Of a stretch of DNA of 64,000 nt, positions 25,659 to 34,369 are shown one piece after another. The translations under genes were made by a program, and so were the position numbers. Below the pieces are notes generated by a model, which did no database searches, was not told the origin of the DNA, and worked only from the letters and a program-made list of their open reading frames with translations. This DNA comes from Actinomyces sp. oral taxon 897. Lineage in GTDB: Bacteria; Actinomycetota; Actinomycetes; Actinomycetales; Actinomycetaceae. Location: NCBI RefSeq assembly GCF_002999235.1, contig NZ_CP027236.1, forward strand, positions 2,046,001 through 2,110,000, in the 5' to 3' direction. How positions within the stretch are numbered: the first letter of the stretch is position 1; each line of letters opens with the position of its first letter.

Positions 25659-25905
25659 GGTGAACGCGCTCTTGTGCAGGTGAACGCGCTCTGGGCCGGG
25701 TGAACGTGCTCTTTGTGCAGGTGAACGTGCTCCGGGTCGGGTGAGCGTGCCCAGAGGCTGGTGAACGCGCTCTTGGTTGGGTCAACGCCGTTCTAGCTGG
25801 CGTTTACCAGGACGGAAGCGCGTCCATACACGTGAGACGGCGTCTACCTGCCCCAGAACGCGTTCACCTCAACCCAGTCCGATGCGCGGGCACCCCCCGG
25901 ATGCC
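25659..25905. repeat. Symmetric 20-bp repeat array, core GGTGAACGC (array B2)
   Basis: Forward units start at 25659, 25679, 25699, 25720, 25740, 25760 and 25780. Inverted units (GGCGTTTACC, GCGCGTCCA, GGCGTCTACC, ACGCGTTCACC) start near 25799, 25819, 25839 and 25859. The dyad centre is near GTTCTAGCTGG. From about 25750 the sequence is almost the same as array B3 at 27180. The segment 25403-25658 before it is repetitive (CCCTCCCCCGACGGCGGC twice) with no gene. Confidence 0.88.
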
Positions 25906-26011
25906 CTGGGGCCGTGTGGGAGCGGGCCCGCACCTGGGCCCGGAACCCCTGCACACAGGGCAGCCCTACTGCCACCGGGGAACAGCGGGCAGGCGTCCCC
26001 GCGCGCCGCCG

Positions 26012-26644
26012 TCAGTCGTTCGTGGGCGGCCACTCACCGGAGTGCACCACCGAGGAGGAGGCCTCGTCCCACGTGAAGATCGAGACCGAGCGTCCCGAGG
26101 CCATCGCGTTGGCCTCGTTCTCGCGCGGCCACGTGTAGGTGACCTGGATCACCCCGTCACCAAGGCGCACCACCTTCGGGTAGAACCCGATCATCCGGTC
26201 GCTGGTGACGCCAATGTACTCACCGTGGTGGAAGAGCATAATCTGGCAGGGCGAGGAGACCGTGCCCATCTCGATCGACAGGACGATCCAGGACAGGGCG
26301 GCGCAGGGGTCGTAGGTGGAGGTGTCCGTGTACGTGGTGTCCCAGGCCCAGCCCCTGAAGGTCCGTACCCGGGACACCCAGGTGCTCAGGGCCTCGGCCC
26401 CTGACTTGTCAGAGCACGTCGACGTCGGGCTCGGCTTCGGGCTCAGCGGGACCCCAGTGACCTGCGTCGTCGCCTCCTCGCTGGGACCCGGCAGGGCCTG
26501 AGCGCTGGTGGACTGGGCCGTGGGGCCGTCCGCCTCGGTCGGCTCGGAGCGGGGCGAGTCCTGGCACCCGGTCAGCAGGACCGGCAGGGTCAGGAGGGCG
26601 CAGGCGGCGAGGACTGGTGTTCGGCGTGAAGCGGGATGCGACAT
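26012..26644 (-). CDS. Lipoprotein of unknown function
   Basis: A 210-residue exported lipoprotein: basic N-terminus, hydrophobic core and lipobox LLTGC at residues 23-27, then a Ser/Thr/Pro-rich spacer to about 75. The globular part has three further cysteines and aromatic-rich blocks (TWVSRVRTFRGWAWDTTYTD, GVIQVTYTWPRENEA). I do not recognise the fold. AAGGA 6 bases before ATG 26644 is a good ribosome-binding site. The gene stands alone, flanked on both sides by near-identical B-type repeat arrays (B2 and B3), an arrangement that could allow gain or loss by recombination. Confidence 0.78.
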   Translation of the reverse strand: MSHPASRRTPVLAACALLTLPVLLTGCQDSPRSEPTEADGPTAQSTSAQALPGPSEEATTQVTGVPLSPKPSPTSTCSDKSGAEALSTWVSRVRTFRGWAWDTTYTDTSTYDPCAALSWIVLSIEMGTVSSPCQIMLFHHGEYIGVTSDRMIGFYPKVVRLGDGVIQVTYTWPRENEANAMASGRSVSIFTWDEASSSVVHSGEWPPTND

Positions 26645-27089
26645 TGAGCGTCCTTAACTAGGTGTGCTTCTCTGGGCGGCTGTGGACGGTTGGATTGAGA
26701 GGTCTTCGGCGGGATGTGGGTTGGCGCGCCTGCGTCGCCTTCCCAAAGACCTTCGTGACCCACGCTAACGCACTGCTGACCCCTGGGGGACGACGCCGCC
26801 TGGCCGCCTGCGTCGTCGACGGTGGCTGGCTGCTGCTGTGGGCCGCCGGGCGGTTCCAGGCGCCCCCGCCACAGCCGGGCGTGCGGGCCGGGCTGCTGCG
26901 GCGGGTGCGTGCGCCTTCAGGCCGCCGGGCGGTGGGCCAGCGTCCACATGCCCCAGGCCGCCCCCGCCGGGTGGCGGGCCAGGCTGCTGCCGGACCGGCC
27001 TGCCCGTGACCGACCGCTCCAGCCGCCCTCGCCACGGCCCCGACCGTCTGCGGGCGCTGACACCGGGCAGCCGGTCCCACACGCCCTCA
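26645..27089. other. Intergenic region upstream of the lipoprotein gene, no gene called
   Basis: The first 60 bp hold the lipoprotein leader. From 26830 on, GC-rich near-repeats of GGCCGCCGGGCGG and CGGGCCGGGCTGCTGC dominate. A plus-strand frame reads RRRLAACVVDGGWLLLWAAG, faintly like the start of an RDD domain, but it degenerates at once into repeat sequence, so I do not call a gene. Confidence 0.4.
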
Positions 27090-27395
27090 GGTGAGCGTGC
27101 CCTGGTCTGGGTGAACGCGCTCTGGGCCGGGTGGACGCGCCCAGAGGTTGGTGAACGTGTTCTTGGTCGAGTAAGCGTGTTCCGAGGCTGGTGAACGCGC
27201 TCTTGGTTGGGTCAACGCCGTTCTAGCTAGCGTTCACCTGGACGGAAGCGCGTCCATACTCGTGAGATGGCGTCTACCTGCCCCAGAGCGCGTTCACCTC
27301 CACTTAGTCCGACGCGCGGGCACACCGTTCTCACTGCCGGCGAGCCGCGTCTGGGGCATCTCAACCCAGCCCGACGCGCGGGCACACCGGCAGAG
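27090..27395. repeat. Symmetric 20-bp repeat array, core GGTGAACGC (array B3)
   Basis: Forward units start at 27090, 27110, 27130, 27150, 27170, 27190 and 27210 with exact 20-bp phase. Inverted units start near 27229, 27249, 27269 and 27289. The dyad reads GTTCTAGCTAGCGTTCACC. Beyond it, CGACGCGCGGGCACACCG occurs at about 27310 and 27372, and a lone CCGTTCTCAC of the A family sits at 27326. About 130 bp around the dyad match array B2 almost exactly. Confidence 0.88.
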
Positions 27396-27621
27396 CAGAC
27401 GGGGCCCGGCGTCTCCCGGGACGAGCCGCCGCGAGCACCTGGCCGGAGGTGGCGGCGGCCCAGGCCCAGGCCCCTCCCGGGACGAGCCCACCACCACCAC
27501 CGGCACCACGCGGACAACACGCCCAGAAGACGAGCACACCGAGAAGACCACCCGGCACCCGGCGCACCCACCCCGACCCGCACCCACCAACCAGCCCAGA
27601 CAGGACCACTGCAAGCACCCC

Positions 27622-27699
27622 CCGTTCTCACGACAAACAAGTACCGTTCTCACGACGAACAAGTACCGTTCTCACGACGAATAAGTACCGTTCTCGCGA
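27622..27699. repeat. 22-bp tandem repeat, CCGTTCTC family (array A3)
   Basis: Three full units start at 27622, 27644 and 27666, with a half-unit ending at 27699. It lies 63 bp beyond the mfd stop codon. The preceding stretch 27396-27621 is rich in CCACCACCACC-like runs without coding signal. Confidence 0.9.
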
Positions 27700-27762
27700 A
27701 CAGAAAGGCGGGAGGGGAGGGGCCAGCTCGGCGGCCTCACCGACGGCGTCAGTACCCGGGCC

Positions 27763-30700
27763 TCACCGGCGGCGTCGGTACCTGGTGGCCTCGGCCTCGT
27801 AGTCCTTGTCGCCGACCACCACGGCCCGCAGGAGCACCTCCGCCCAGCGCAGCAGCTCCTCGCCCTCGACCGCGCCCCCGCCCATGCGGGCGCTGCCCGG
27901 GGCGGGGACCACGATGGTGCGGGTGGCGGGCTTGAGGACGGTCCCCGGGTACAGGCGCGTCAGCCGCATACGCCCGGACTCGGGCAGGTCCACCGGCGCG
28001 AAGCGTACCGACTTGCCCTGGGCCACGATCTCACGCACCCCCAGGGAGGCGGCCAGGGCGCGCAGCCGGGCCAGGTCCGCCAGGCGTGCGGTGGCCGGTG
28101 GCACCGGCCCGTAGCGGTCGGCCAGCTCCTCCAGGACGTCGCGCACATCCGTCTCGCTGCGGGCGGCGGCGAACTTGGTGTAGGCCTCCAGGCGCAGGCG
28201 CTCGTGAGGGATGTAGTCCTCGGGGACGGTGGCGTCCACCGGCAGCTCCACGCGCAGGTCCTCGTCGACCCCCGCCTCGGCGTCGGCGTCGGCACCGACC
28301 TTGAGGGCCTTCTTGTAGGCGGCCACGGCCTCGGTGACCATGCGCACGTACAGGTCGAACCCCACCCCGGCGATGTGCCCGGACTGCTCCCCTCCCAGCA
28401 GATTGCCGGCCCCCCGGATCTCCAGGTCCTTCATGGCCACCTGCATACCCGCCCCCAGGTCGGTGTTGGTGGCGATCGTGCGCAGGCGCTCCAGGGCGGT
28501 CTCGGTCAGGGGCCGCTCACCCGGGTAGAGGAAGTAGGCGTAGGCGCGCTCCCGGCCCCGCCCCACGCGCCCGCGCAGCTGGTGGAGCTGGCTCAGGCCC
28601 ATACGGTCGGCACGGTCCACAATGAGGGTGTTGGCGTTGGACACGTCCAGGCCGGTCTCGACGATGGTGGTGCACACCAGCACGTCGATCTCCTTGTGCC
28701 AGAAGTCGTCAATGACCCGCTCCAGGCGGGCCTCGCCCATCTGCCCGTGGGCGGTGGCCACCCGGGCCTCGGGCACCATCTCGGCCAGGCGGGAGGCGAC
28801 GGCGTCAATGTCCTCCACCCGGTTGTGGACGTAGAAGACCTGGCCGTCCCTCAGCAGCTCACGACGGACGGCGGCTGAGACCTGCCTGGCCTCGTAGGCG
28901 CCCACGTAGGTCAGGATGGGGTGGCGGTCCTCGGGCGGGGTGGCCAGGGTGGACATCTCCCGCAGGCCGGTGACCGCCATCTCCAGGGTGCGCGGGATGG
29001 GGGTGGCGGACATGGACAGCACGTCCACGTCGGTGCGCAGCGCCTTGAGGGTCTCCTTGTGCTCCACCCCGAAGCGCTGCTCCTCGTCAATGACCACCAG
29101 CCCCAGGTCCTTGAAGCGCACCCGCCCGGTGATGAGGCGGTGGGTGCCCACCACCACGTCGATGCTGCCGTCGGCCAGCCCGGCCAGGACCTGGGCGGAC
29201 TCGGCGTCGGACTGGAAGCGGGAGAGCTGGGCCACGCGCACGGGGAAGCCCGCGTAGCGCTCGGTGAAGGTCTCGGCGTGCTGGCTCACCAGGAGGGTGG
29301 TGGGCGCCAGGACGGCCACCTGCTTGCCGTCGGCCACGGCCTTGAACGCGGCACGCACGGCGATCTCGGTCTTGCCGTAGCCGACGTCGCCGCACACCAG
29401 GCGGTCCATAGGCTGGGGCCTCTCCATGTCAGCCTTGACCTCGTCAATGGTGGCCAGCTGGTCGGGGGTCTCAGTGTAGGGGAAGGCCTCCTCCAGCTCC
29501 GCCTGCCAGGGGGTGTCGGGGCCGAATGCGTGCCCGGTGGTGGCGGACCGGGCGGCGTAGAGGCGCACCAGCTCGCCGGCGATCTCGCGCACGGCCTTGC
29601 GGGCCCTGGACTTGGTGCGCGCCCAGTCGGCGCCGCCCATCTTGCTCAGGGCCGGGGCGTCCCCACCGACGTACTTGGTCACCTGGTCCAGGGCGTCGGT
29701 GGGCACCAGGAGGCGGTCGCCGGGCTGGCCGCGGCGGGAGGGGGCGTACTCAATGACCAGGTACTCCCGGGTGGCGGCGGAGCGGGGGCCGCCCACGGCG
29801 CGCCGGCTGAGCTCGACGAAGCGGCCGATGCCGTGCTGGGCGTGGACCACCAGGTCGCCGGCGTGCAGCGACAGGGGGTCCACGCTCCTGCGGGAGCGGC
29901 GGGCGGGAAGGGTCTTGGCCCCGCGCGGGCCAGCCGGGGACCGCCCGGTGAGGTCGGACTCGGCGACCAGGGCCAGGCGCAGGCCGGGGGCCAGGAAGCC
30001 GTGCCCGGTAGCGGCCTGGGTGACGCGCACGACGCCGTCGCCCCGGGCGGGTCCAGCAGCAGGCGGGGCGGCCAGGTCGGTGGGCTCGGGGGTGACGGGG
30101 TCGGCGCCGGATCCACCCGAGGCGGAGTCACCCCCTGGGGCGGGGCGGTAGCCCAGGTCGGCGGGCTCGTCGAGGTGGGTGACCATGCGGGCGGGGACGT
30201 CGGCGTCGACCAGGAGCTGGGCCATGCGCCGGCCGGGGCCGGGCCCGTCGGTGGCCACGACGACCGCCCAGCCGTCACGGGCCATGGCCCCCAGGTCGGA
30301 CACGGCCTCCTGGAGCTGGCCCCGGTAGGTGCGGGGCTCTCTCAGGGGCAGCGTGACGGTCCGCTCGGAGGGGGGCAGGGAGGTCAGCGACCACCAGCCG
30401 AGGTTGCGCGACAGGGCCAGGGCGCGGGCCTCGCCCAGGGGCGCGAAGGCGGCGGCGGACAGGTCCACCGGGACGGTGCCCCCGGACGCGGCCGAGGTCC
30501 AGGCGGCGGCCAGGAACTCGCTGGTGGTGGCCACCAGGTCCTCGGCACGACGGCGCACCCTCTCGGGCTCCAGGACCACGGTCAGGCGGTCGCCCACGAG
30601 GTCCAGCAGGGGCACCATGCGCTCAGCGAGCACCGGGGCCAGGGACTCCATGCCCTCCACCGGGACGCCGTCGGCGATCTTGGCCAGCATGTCGGCGGCG

Positions 30701-31710
30701 CCGGGGATGGCGGCGGCGGCCCGGGCGGCCCGGGAGCGGACGGCGTCGGTGAGCAGGATCTCGCGGCAGGCGGTGGCGGTGACGGAGGTGAGCTCGGTGA
30801 TCGTGCGCTGGTCGGACACGGAGAAGGAGGACACCGACTCGATCTCGTCGCCGAAGAGGTCCACGCGCACCGGACGCGGCTCGGTAGGCGGGAAAAGGTC
30901 CAGAATGCCGCCGCGTACCGCGAACTCGCCGCGCCTCTCCACCATGTCCACGCGCGTGTAGGCGGCCGCGCCCAGGCGGGCGGCCACCTGGTCCAGATCC
31001 AGGCGCTGACCGCGGACCAGGTGGAGGGGCTCGAGCTCACCGAGCCCGGCGATGACGGGGGCCAGCAGGGCGCGCACCGGCACCACCAGGACTCGCACGG
31101 GGCCCGCGCAGCGCTCGTCGTGCGGGTGGGCCAGGCGGCGCAGGACGGCCAGGCGGGCGGCCACCGTGTCGGCGCGCGGGGAGAGGCGCTCGTGGGGCAG
31201 GGTCTCCCAGGCGGGGAAGACGGCGACCTCGGCGTCAGGCAGGTAGCAGGTCAGGGCGGCGGCGGTCTCCTCGGCCTGGCGCCCGGTGGCGGTGACCACC
31301 AGCAGGGGGGTGCCCGTGGTGGTGGGGGTACGCCGCTCCCCCGGGGTCGTGGCCTGGGAAGGGGCGGAGGACGTGAGGGTGGGTGCGGCCGCCTGGGCCG
31401 CGGCGGGTGCGGCCGCCGGGGTCGTGAGGGGGGCCGCGGTAGATGCGGCGGGGGCGGGGGCTGTGGGCGCGGGAGCAGGGGCGGGCGCCGAGGCTGTGGA
31501 GGCGGGTGCGGCGGGCGCGGGCGGGATGGTGGCACCGGTGGCGCGGGCGACGCCGTCGGCTCCCAGCGTCAGGGCCGCCAGGACGGCGGGACGCGCACCT
31601 GGGGCGACGACGACGGTGCGGTCGGTGCGGGTCCGGCTGCTGGCCGCGGCGACGAGGTCGGCAGTCGTCGGGTCGGTGAGCAGCGGGGGCAGGAGGGCGG
31701 TCAGGCGCAC
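27763..31710 (-). CDS. mfd: Transcription-repair coupling factor
   Basis: A 1315-residue translocase that removes stalled RNA polymerase and recruits UvrA to lesions. In order: a UvrB-like N-terminal module (LVVTATGRQAEETAAAL to FPAWETLPHERLS), the polymerase-interaction region (DPLSLHAGDLVVHAQHGIGRF, a CarD/RID-type domain), a RecG-like motor with VCGDVGYGKTEIAVRAAFK (Walker A), VVIDEEQRFGVEHK (DEEQ box) and GRVGRGRERAYAY (motif VI), and the C-terminal TRCF domain. An Ala/Pro/Thr-rich insertion of about 70 residues lies near position 60-130. GTG 31710 is the start. No operon partner is visible. Confidence 0.96.
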   Translation of the reverse strand: MRLTALLPPLLTDPTTADLVAAASSRTRTDRTVVVAPGARPAVLAALTLGADGVARATGATIPPAPAAPASTASAPAPAPAPTAPAPAASTAAPLTTPAAAPAAAQAAAPTLTSSAPSQATTPGERRTPTTTGTPLLVVTATGRQAEETAAALTCYLPDAEVAVFPAWETLPHERLSPRADTVAARLAVLRRLAHPHDERCAGPVRVLVVPVRALLAPVIAGLGELEPLHLVRGQRLDLDQVAARLGAAAYTRVDMVERRGEFAVRGGILDLFPPTEPRPVRVDLFGDEIESVSSFSVSDQRTITELTSVTATACREILLTDAVRSRAARAAAAIPGAADMLAKIADGVPVEGMESLAPVLAERMVPLLDLVGDRLTVVLEPERVRRRAEDLVATTSEFLAAAWTSAASGGTVPVDLSAAAFAPLGEARALALSRNLGWWSLTSLPPSERTVTLPLREPRTYRGQLQEAVSDLGAMARDGWAVVVATDGPGPGRRMAQLLVDADVPARMVTHLDEPADLGYRPAPGGDSASGGSGADPVTPEPTDLAAPPAAGPARGDGVVRVTQAATGHGFLAPGLRLALVAESDLTGRSPAGPRGAKTLPARRSRRSVDPLSLHAGDLVVHAQHGIGRFVELSRRAVGGPRSAATREYLVIEYAPSRRGQPGDRLLVPTDALDQVTKYVGGDAPALSKMGGADWARTKSRARKAVREIAGELVRLYAARSATTGHAFGPDTPWQAELEEAFPYTETPDQLATIDEVKADMERPQPMDRLVCGDVGYGKTEIAVRAAFKAVADGKQVAVLAPTTLLVSQHAETFTERYAGFPVRVAQLSRFQSDAESAQVLAGLADGSIDVVVGTHRLITGRVRFKDLGLVVIDEEQRFGVEHKETLKALRTDVDVLSMSATPIPRTLEMAVTGLREMSTLATPPEDRHPILTYVGAYEARQVSAAVRRELLRDGQVFYVHNRVEDIDAVASRLAEMVPEARVATAHGQMGEARLERVIDDFWHKEIDVLVCTTIVETGLDVSNANTLIVDRADRMGLSQLHQLRGRVGRGRERAYAYFLYPGERPLTETALERLRTIATNTDLGAGMQVAMKDLEIRGAGNLLGGEQSGHIAGVGFDLYVRMVTEAVAAYKKALKVGADADAEAGVDEDLRVELPVDATVPEDYIPHERLRLEAYTKFAAARSETDVRDVLEELADRYGPVPPATARLADLARLRALAASLGVREIVAQGKSVRFAPVDLPESGRMRLTRLYPGTVLKPATRTIVVPAPGSARMGGGAVEGEELLRWAEVLLRAVVVGDKDYEAEATRYRRRR

Positions 31711-31739
31711 GGCGAGCAGTCTAGAGGGAGGGGCCCGGC

Positions 31740-32030
31740 TCCAGGATCCCGGACCGGGCGGGGCCGACGGTGGTCCAGGAGGTCGGGAACGAGGAGGCCC
31801 AGAATCCCGGATCCGGCGGAGGCCGACGTCGGGACGGTTTTAGGCCGGGCTCGGTACGGCCCACAGGCTCTCGGTACGACCCATGGACTCACCAGATTGC
31901 ACGGCTTCTTGCGAACTGCACGAGCTCTTGCGCGATCCCTTGAGGCCCGCGGAATCATGCGGATTTCCCGGGGTCGCCCAGAGAGCCGGTACAGAAACTC
32001 GTGAGATCTGCAAGAACTAGTGCGACCTGC
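31740..32030. repeat. Mixed 20-bp and 59-bp repeats upstream of mfd
   Basis: A 30-bp block with ATCCCGG and GGCCGACG occurs at 31740 and 31799 (59 bp apart). CTCGGTACG lies at 31850 and 31870. ATTGCACGGCTTCTTGCG at 31896 and ACTGCACGAGCTCTTGCG at 31916 are direct 20-bp units. CTGCAAGAACTAGTGCGACC near 31999 is the same motif inverted, giving a head-to-head layout as in arrays B and C. 32031-32254 shows nothing further. Confidence 0.7.
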
Positions 32031-32254
32031 GGGCCGCACCTCGTGGGCGGCCCCGGGACCAGCTGCCTGAGGCCGCAGGCAGCTGCGGACCGCACCTGGG
32101 GCCCGTGAACAGCCGGATAATCCGTAGGCGTTGGCGGCGTCCGCCTCATGGGTGCCCGCCCCGCACCAGGAGGCACGAGGCAGGCGACCACCGGAAGGTC
32201 ACTTACGAGGAGCTCATGAGCGGCTGGCGCACACAGGCCCGGCGCTATCGCCGC

Positions 32255-32354
32255 CCGTTCTCACGAGCAATAAGTACCGTTCTCGCGACGAACAAGTACC
32301 GTTCTCGCGGCAAACAAGTACCGTTCTCGCGGCAAACAAGTACCGTTCTCGCGG
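32255..32354. repeat. 22-bp tandem repeat, CCGTTCTC family (array A4)
   Basis: Four full units start at 32255, 32277, 32299 and 32321, and a half-unit (CCGTTCTCGCGG) ends at 32354. The next base is the first base of the TAA stop (minus strand) of the phosphorylase-like gene, so the array begins directly after the stop codon in the transcript. Confidence 0.92.
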
Positions 32355-33224
32355 TTAGCGCAGGGCGGTCAGGACCGTCTCGATCGCGGCGCGGACAACC
32401 CGCGGCGCGCTCCACTGCCCACCCCGTCGGGAGCCCCGCACCTGGGCCGACGCCCGGGCTGGCTCCTGGGCCCTGGTTGCCCGTCGTCCTGCGGACCGGG
32501 CGTCACGTCGTCCCGTCTCCGCGGGTCCGGCCAGGGAGTTAACGCAGGCCAGGCCCACGACCCTTACACCCCGTGAGGCCAGCGCCATCGCCTCGGCCAC
32601 GCTGTCCATGACGACGGCGTCCGCGCCCAGGGCCGCCAGGATCGAGGCCTCCGTGCGCGTAGGACGCACCGGGCCCGGGACGAGGGCGAGCACCCCGCGG
32701 CCCAGGACGCCGTCGAGCGCCGCGACCCGCTCGGTGAGCTCCTCGTCCCAGGCGGCCTCCACGGGCTCGGGAGCAGGGAAGAGCGGGGCGCCCAGGAGGC
32801 TCATGTGGTCCGAGACGACCAGGACGTCGCCCACCGCCGCCTGCCCGAGGGAGGCCGCCCGGGCGACCAGCACGGCGGCACGCAGCCCCGACCCGGCGGC
32901 AGTACGAGCCATCGCGGTCACGCGCCGGGCGGGGCGCCCCTCGTAGAGGCTGGTCCGGCCCCGCGCCACCAGGACGCCCAGGCCCCAGCGGTCGTAGGAC
33001 AGCAGGGCGTCCTCCTGCCCGGGCGAGACGGGCGCGGAGACCCCGGGCAGGAAGGACAGGCGCACGCTGGCGTCGGGGGCGCCCCAGGCGGCGTCGAGCT
33101 CGGTGAGGAGGCCGGGGTCGGCGACCACCAGGAGGTCGTGCCGGGGGCGGCCGGTAGCCACCAGGATCGAGGCCGCCGCAGGGTCCTCCTCCCAGGTTCC
33201 TGGTGCAGGGGGCTGCTGGGCCAC
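32355..33224 (-). CDS. Degenerate purine nucleoside phosphorylase-like protein
   Basis: A 289-residue member of the phosphorylase superfamily recognisable by VLVVSDHMSLLG (138-145 region), GPVRPTRTEASILAALGADAV (from 184) and GLACVNSLAG (about 224-233). Compared with active trimeric PNPs several residues differ. The phosphate loop GSGLG is absent from the N-terminus. The usual Arg-x-His in GRxHxYEG is GRTSLYEG (His replaced by Ser). The purine-binding Glu of GPxFET is replaced by Pro188. It may bind another ligand or be inactive. GTG 33224 follows AAGGAGG. The last 60 residues are Arg/Ala-rich and end right at repeat array A4. Confidence 0.72.
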   Translation of the reverse strand: MAQQPPAPGTWEEDPAAASILVATGRPRHDLLVVADPGLLTELDAAWGAPDASVRLSFLPGVSAPVSPGQEDALLSYDRWGLGVLVARGRTSLYEGRPARRVTAMARTAAGSGLRAAVLVARAASLGQAAVGDVLVVSDHMSLLGAPLFPAPEPVEAAWDEELTERVAALDGVLGRGVLALVPGPVRPTRTEASILAALGADAVVMDSVAEAMALASRGVRVVGLACVNSLAGPAETGRRDARSAGRRATRAQEPARASAQVRGSRRGGQWSAPRVVRAAIETVLTALR

Positions 33225-33702
33225 GGCTCCTCCTTCGTCTGCCGGCGTCTGTGACCGAGGGTACCGGCCCGGGCAGAACCCTTCCAGTGCCGCGAAAACC
33301 CGGTTTCCTACGTAGAGGGGCCCGTCTCGACGGCGACGGGGTGGTGGGACCGTGGGGGCCTGGAGGCGTCGTGGAACTGTTCCACGTGAAACTCAATCGG
33401 CAGGACTCGCACGTACAGGGCCTGGGGGCGCCGAGCTGCGCCGGGGCAGGCGGAAGAGCGGCAGGACTCGCGCGCAGCGGGTGGACAGTGAGGCCGGGGC
33501 CCGTGACAGCGCGCCTGCGGCAGGACTCGCGCGCAGCGGACCTGGACTATTCGCGTCCCGTCACCAGGCCCGTAGCCAACCCGCCCGGCGCCAGCGGCGG
33601 GTGGGCATATGAAACCGTCGGCGCGCGTGGTGAAACCCAACCCCCTGGCGCCGGTGGCAGGGGGGCGCAGCCACGCACCGGGAGTCGCGTAGGATGCGCC
33701 CC
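33225..33702. other. Intergenic region with CGGCAGGACTCGC repeats
   Basis: The divergent gap between the phosphorylase-like gene and the next plus-strand gene. CGGCAGGACTCGC occurs at 33398, 33459 and 33518 (61 and 59 bp apart), the last two continuing GCGCAGCGG. GAACTGTTCCACGTGAAAC near 33374 contains GGAAC-TGTTCC, a short palindrome. No gene is supported. Confidence 0.6.
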
Positions 33703-34068
33703 ATGGCTGAGAAGACCTTTATTATCGCTGCGCCCGTGGACCAGGCCCGTTCCCTCGTCGGCTCCGTCTTCACCCAGGGCGGGTGGACGGTCGAGCTCTC
33801 CCCCACCGGGGGCCTCGTCCTGACCCGCGGCAAGAAGGGGCTGACCATCGCCTTCGGCGCCTTTATGGGCAGCAGCTTCTACCTGGTCCAGAGCGTGGAG
33901 TTCGGCACCGGCCCCCAGGGGACCGCCGCCACCTACCGCTCCTCCTCCACGTCCGCCCTGATCGGCGGCGCCCTGGGCGTACGCAAGTCCAATAAGACCC
34001 ACGCCGAGTACGTGGAGAAGCTCACCCAGGCCCTCCAGGCAGCAGGCGTGCTCGTCGGCGTCCAGTAG
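33703..34068 (+). CDS. Small conserved-looking hypothetical protein
   Basis: A 121-residue protein without signal peptide or clear membrane helix; GLTIAFGAFMGSSFYLVQSV is only moderately hydrophobic. The pattern of alternating strands (KTFIIAAPVDQARSLVGSVF, WTVELSPTGGLVLTRGKKG) and a final helix (TQALQAAG) suggest a compact alpha/beta domain, possibly START/SRPBCC-like, but I do not recognise a family. ATG 33703 is preferred; an in-frame ATG at 33694 is possible. It stands just before the phosphosignalling cluster and may be unrelated to it. Confidence 0.65.
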   Translation: MAEKTFIIAAPVDQARSLVGSVFTQGGWTVELSPTGGLVLTRGKKGLTIAFGAFMGSSFYLVQSVEFGTGPQGTAATYRSSSTSALIGGALGVRKSNKTHAEYVEKLTQALQAAGVLVGVQ

Positions 34069-34369
34069 GGCCGCCAGCCCCTGGCCCTCAACCGCTGACC
34101 CCCTCGGCGGCCAGCTTCCTCGGCGGCCAGCTCCCCCGGCGCTCGGCCCCGCGGCCCGCGGCCGCCAACCCCTGGCCCGCAGCCGCCAGCGAGGGCCCGG
34201 CCGACGACGTCCTCAAGGAACAGCTGGCCCCCTCAGCTCTTGGCCGCCAGCCCCCGCAACCGCCAGCCCCCGCGGCTCCCCCGGCCTGCGGCCGCAGCTT
34301 CCTCGGCGGCCGGCTCCCCCGGCGCTCGGCCCCGCGACCCTCGGCCCCCGGCGCTCGGCCCCCGGCCCC
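34069..34369. other. Intergenic GC-rich repeat region
   Basis: A block of about 45 bp containing TTCCTCGGCGGCC, GCTCCCCCGGCGCTCGGC and CCCGCG occurs near 34107 and again, with few changes, near 34290. Shorter CGGCCGCCA motifs fill the rest. It separates two convergent genes, and no coding sequence is supported. Confidence 0.5.

Noticed and set aside
26662..27009. Possible RDD-domain remnant (RRRLAACVVDGGWLLLWAAG)
   Set aside because: Only about 20 residues resemble the family, then the frame becomes low-complexity repeat.
28921..32004. 1027-codon plus-strand frame opposite mfd
   Set aside because: Antisense shadow; mfd on the minus strand shows every family motif.
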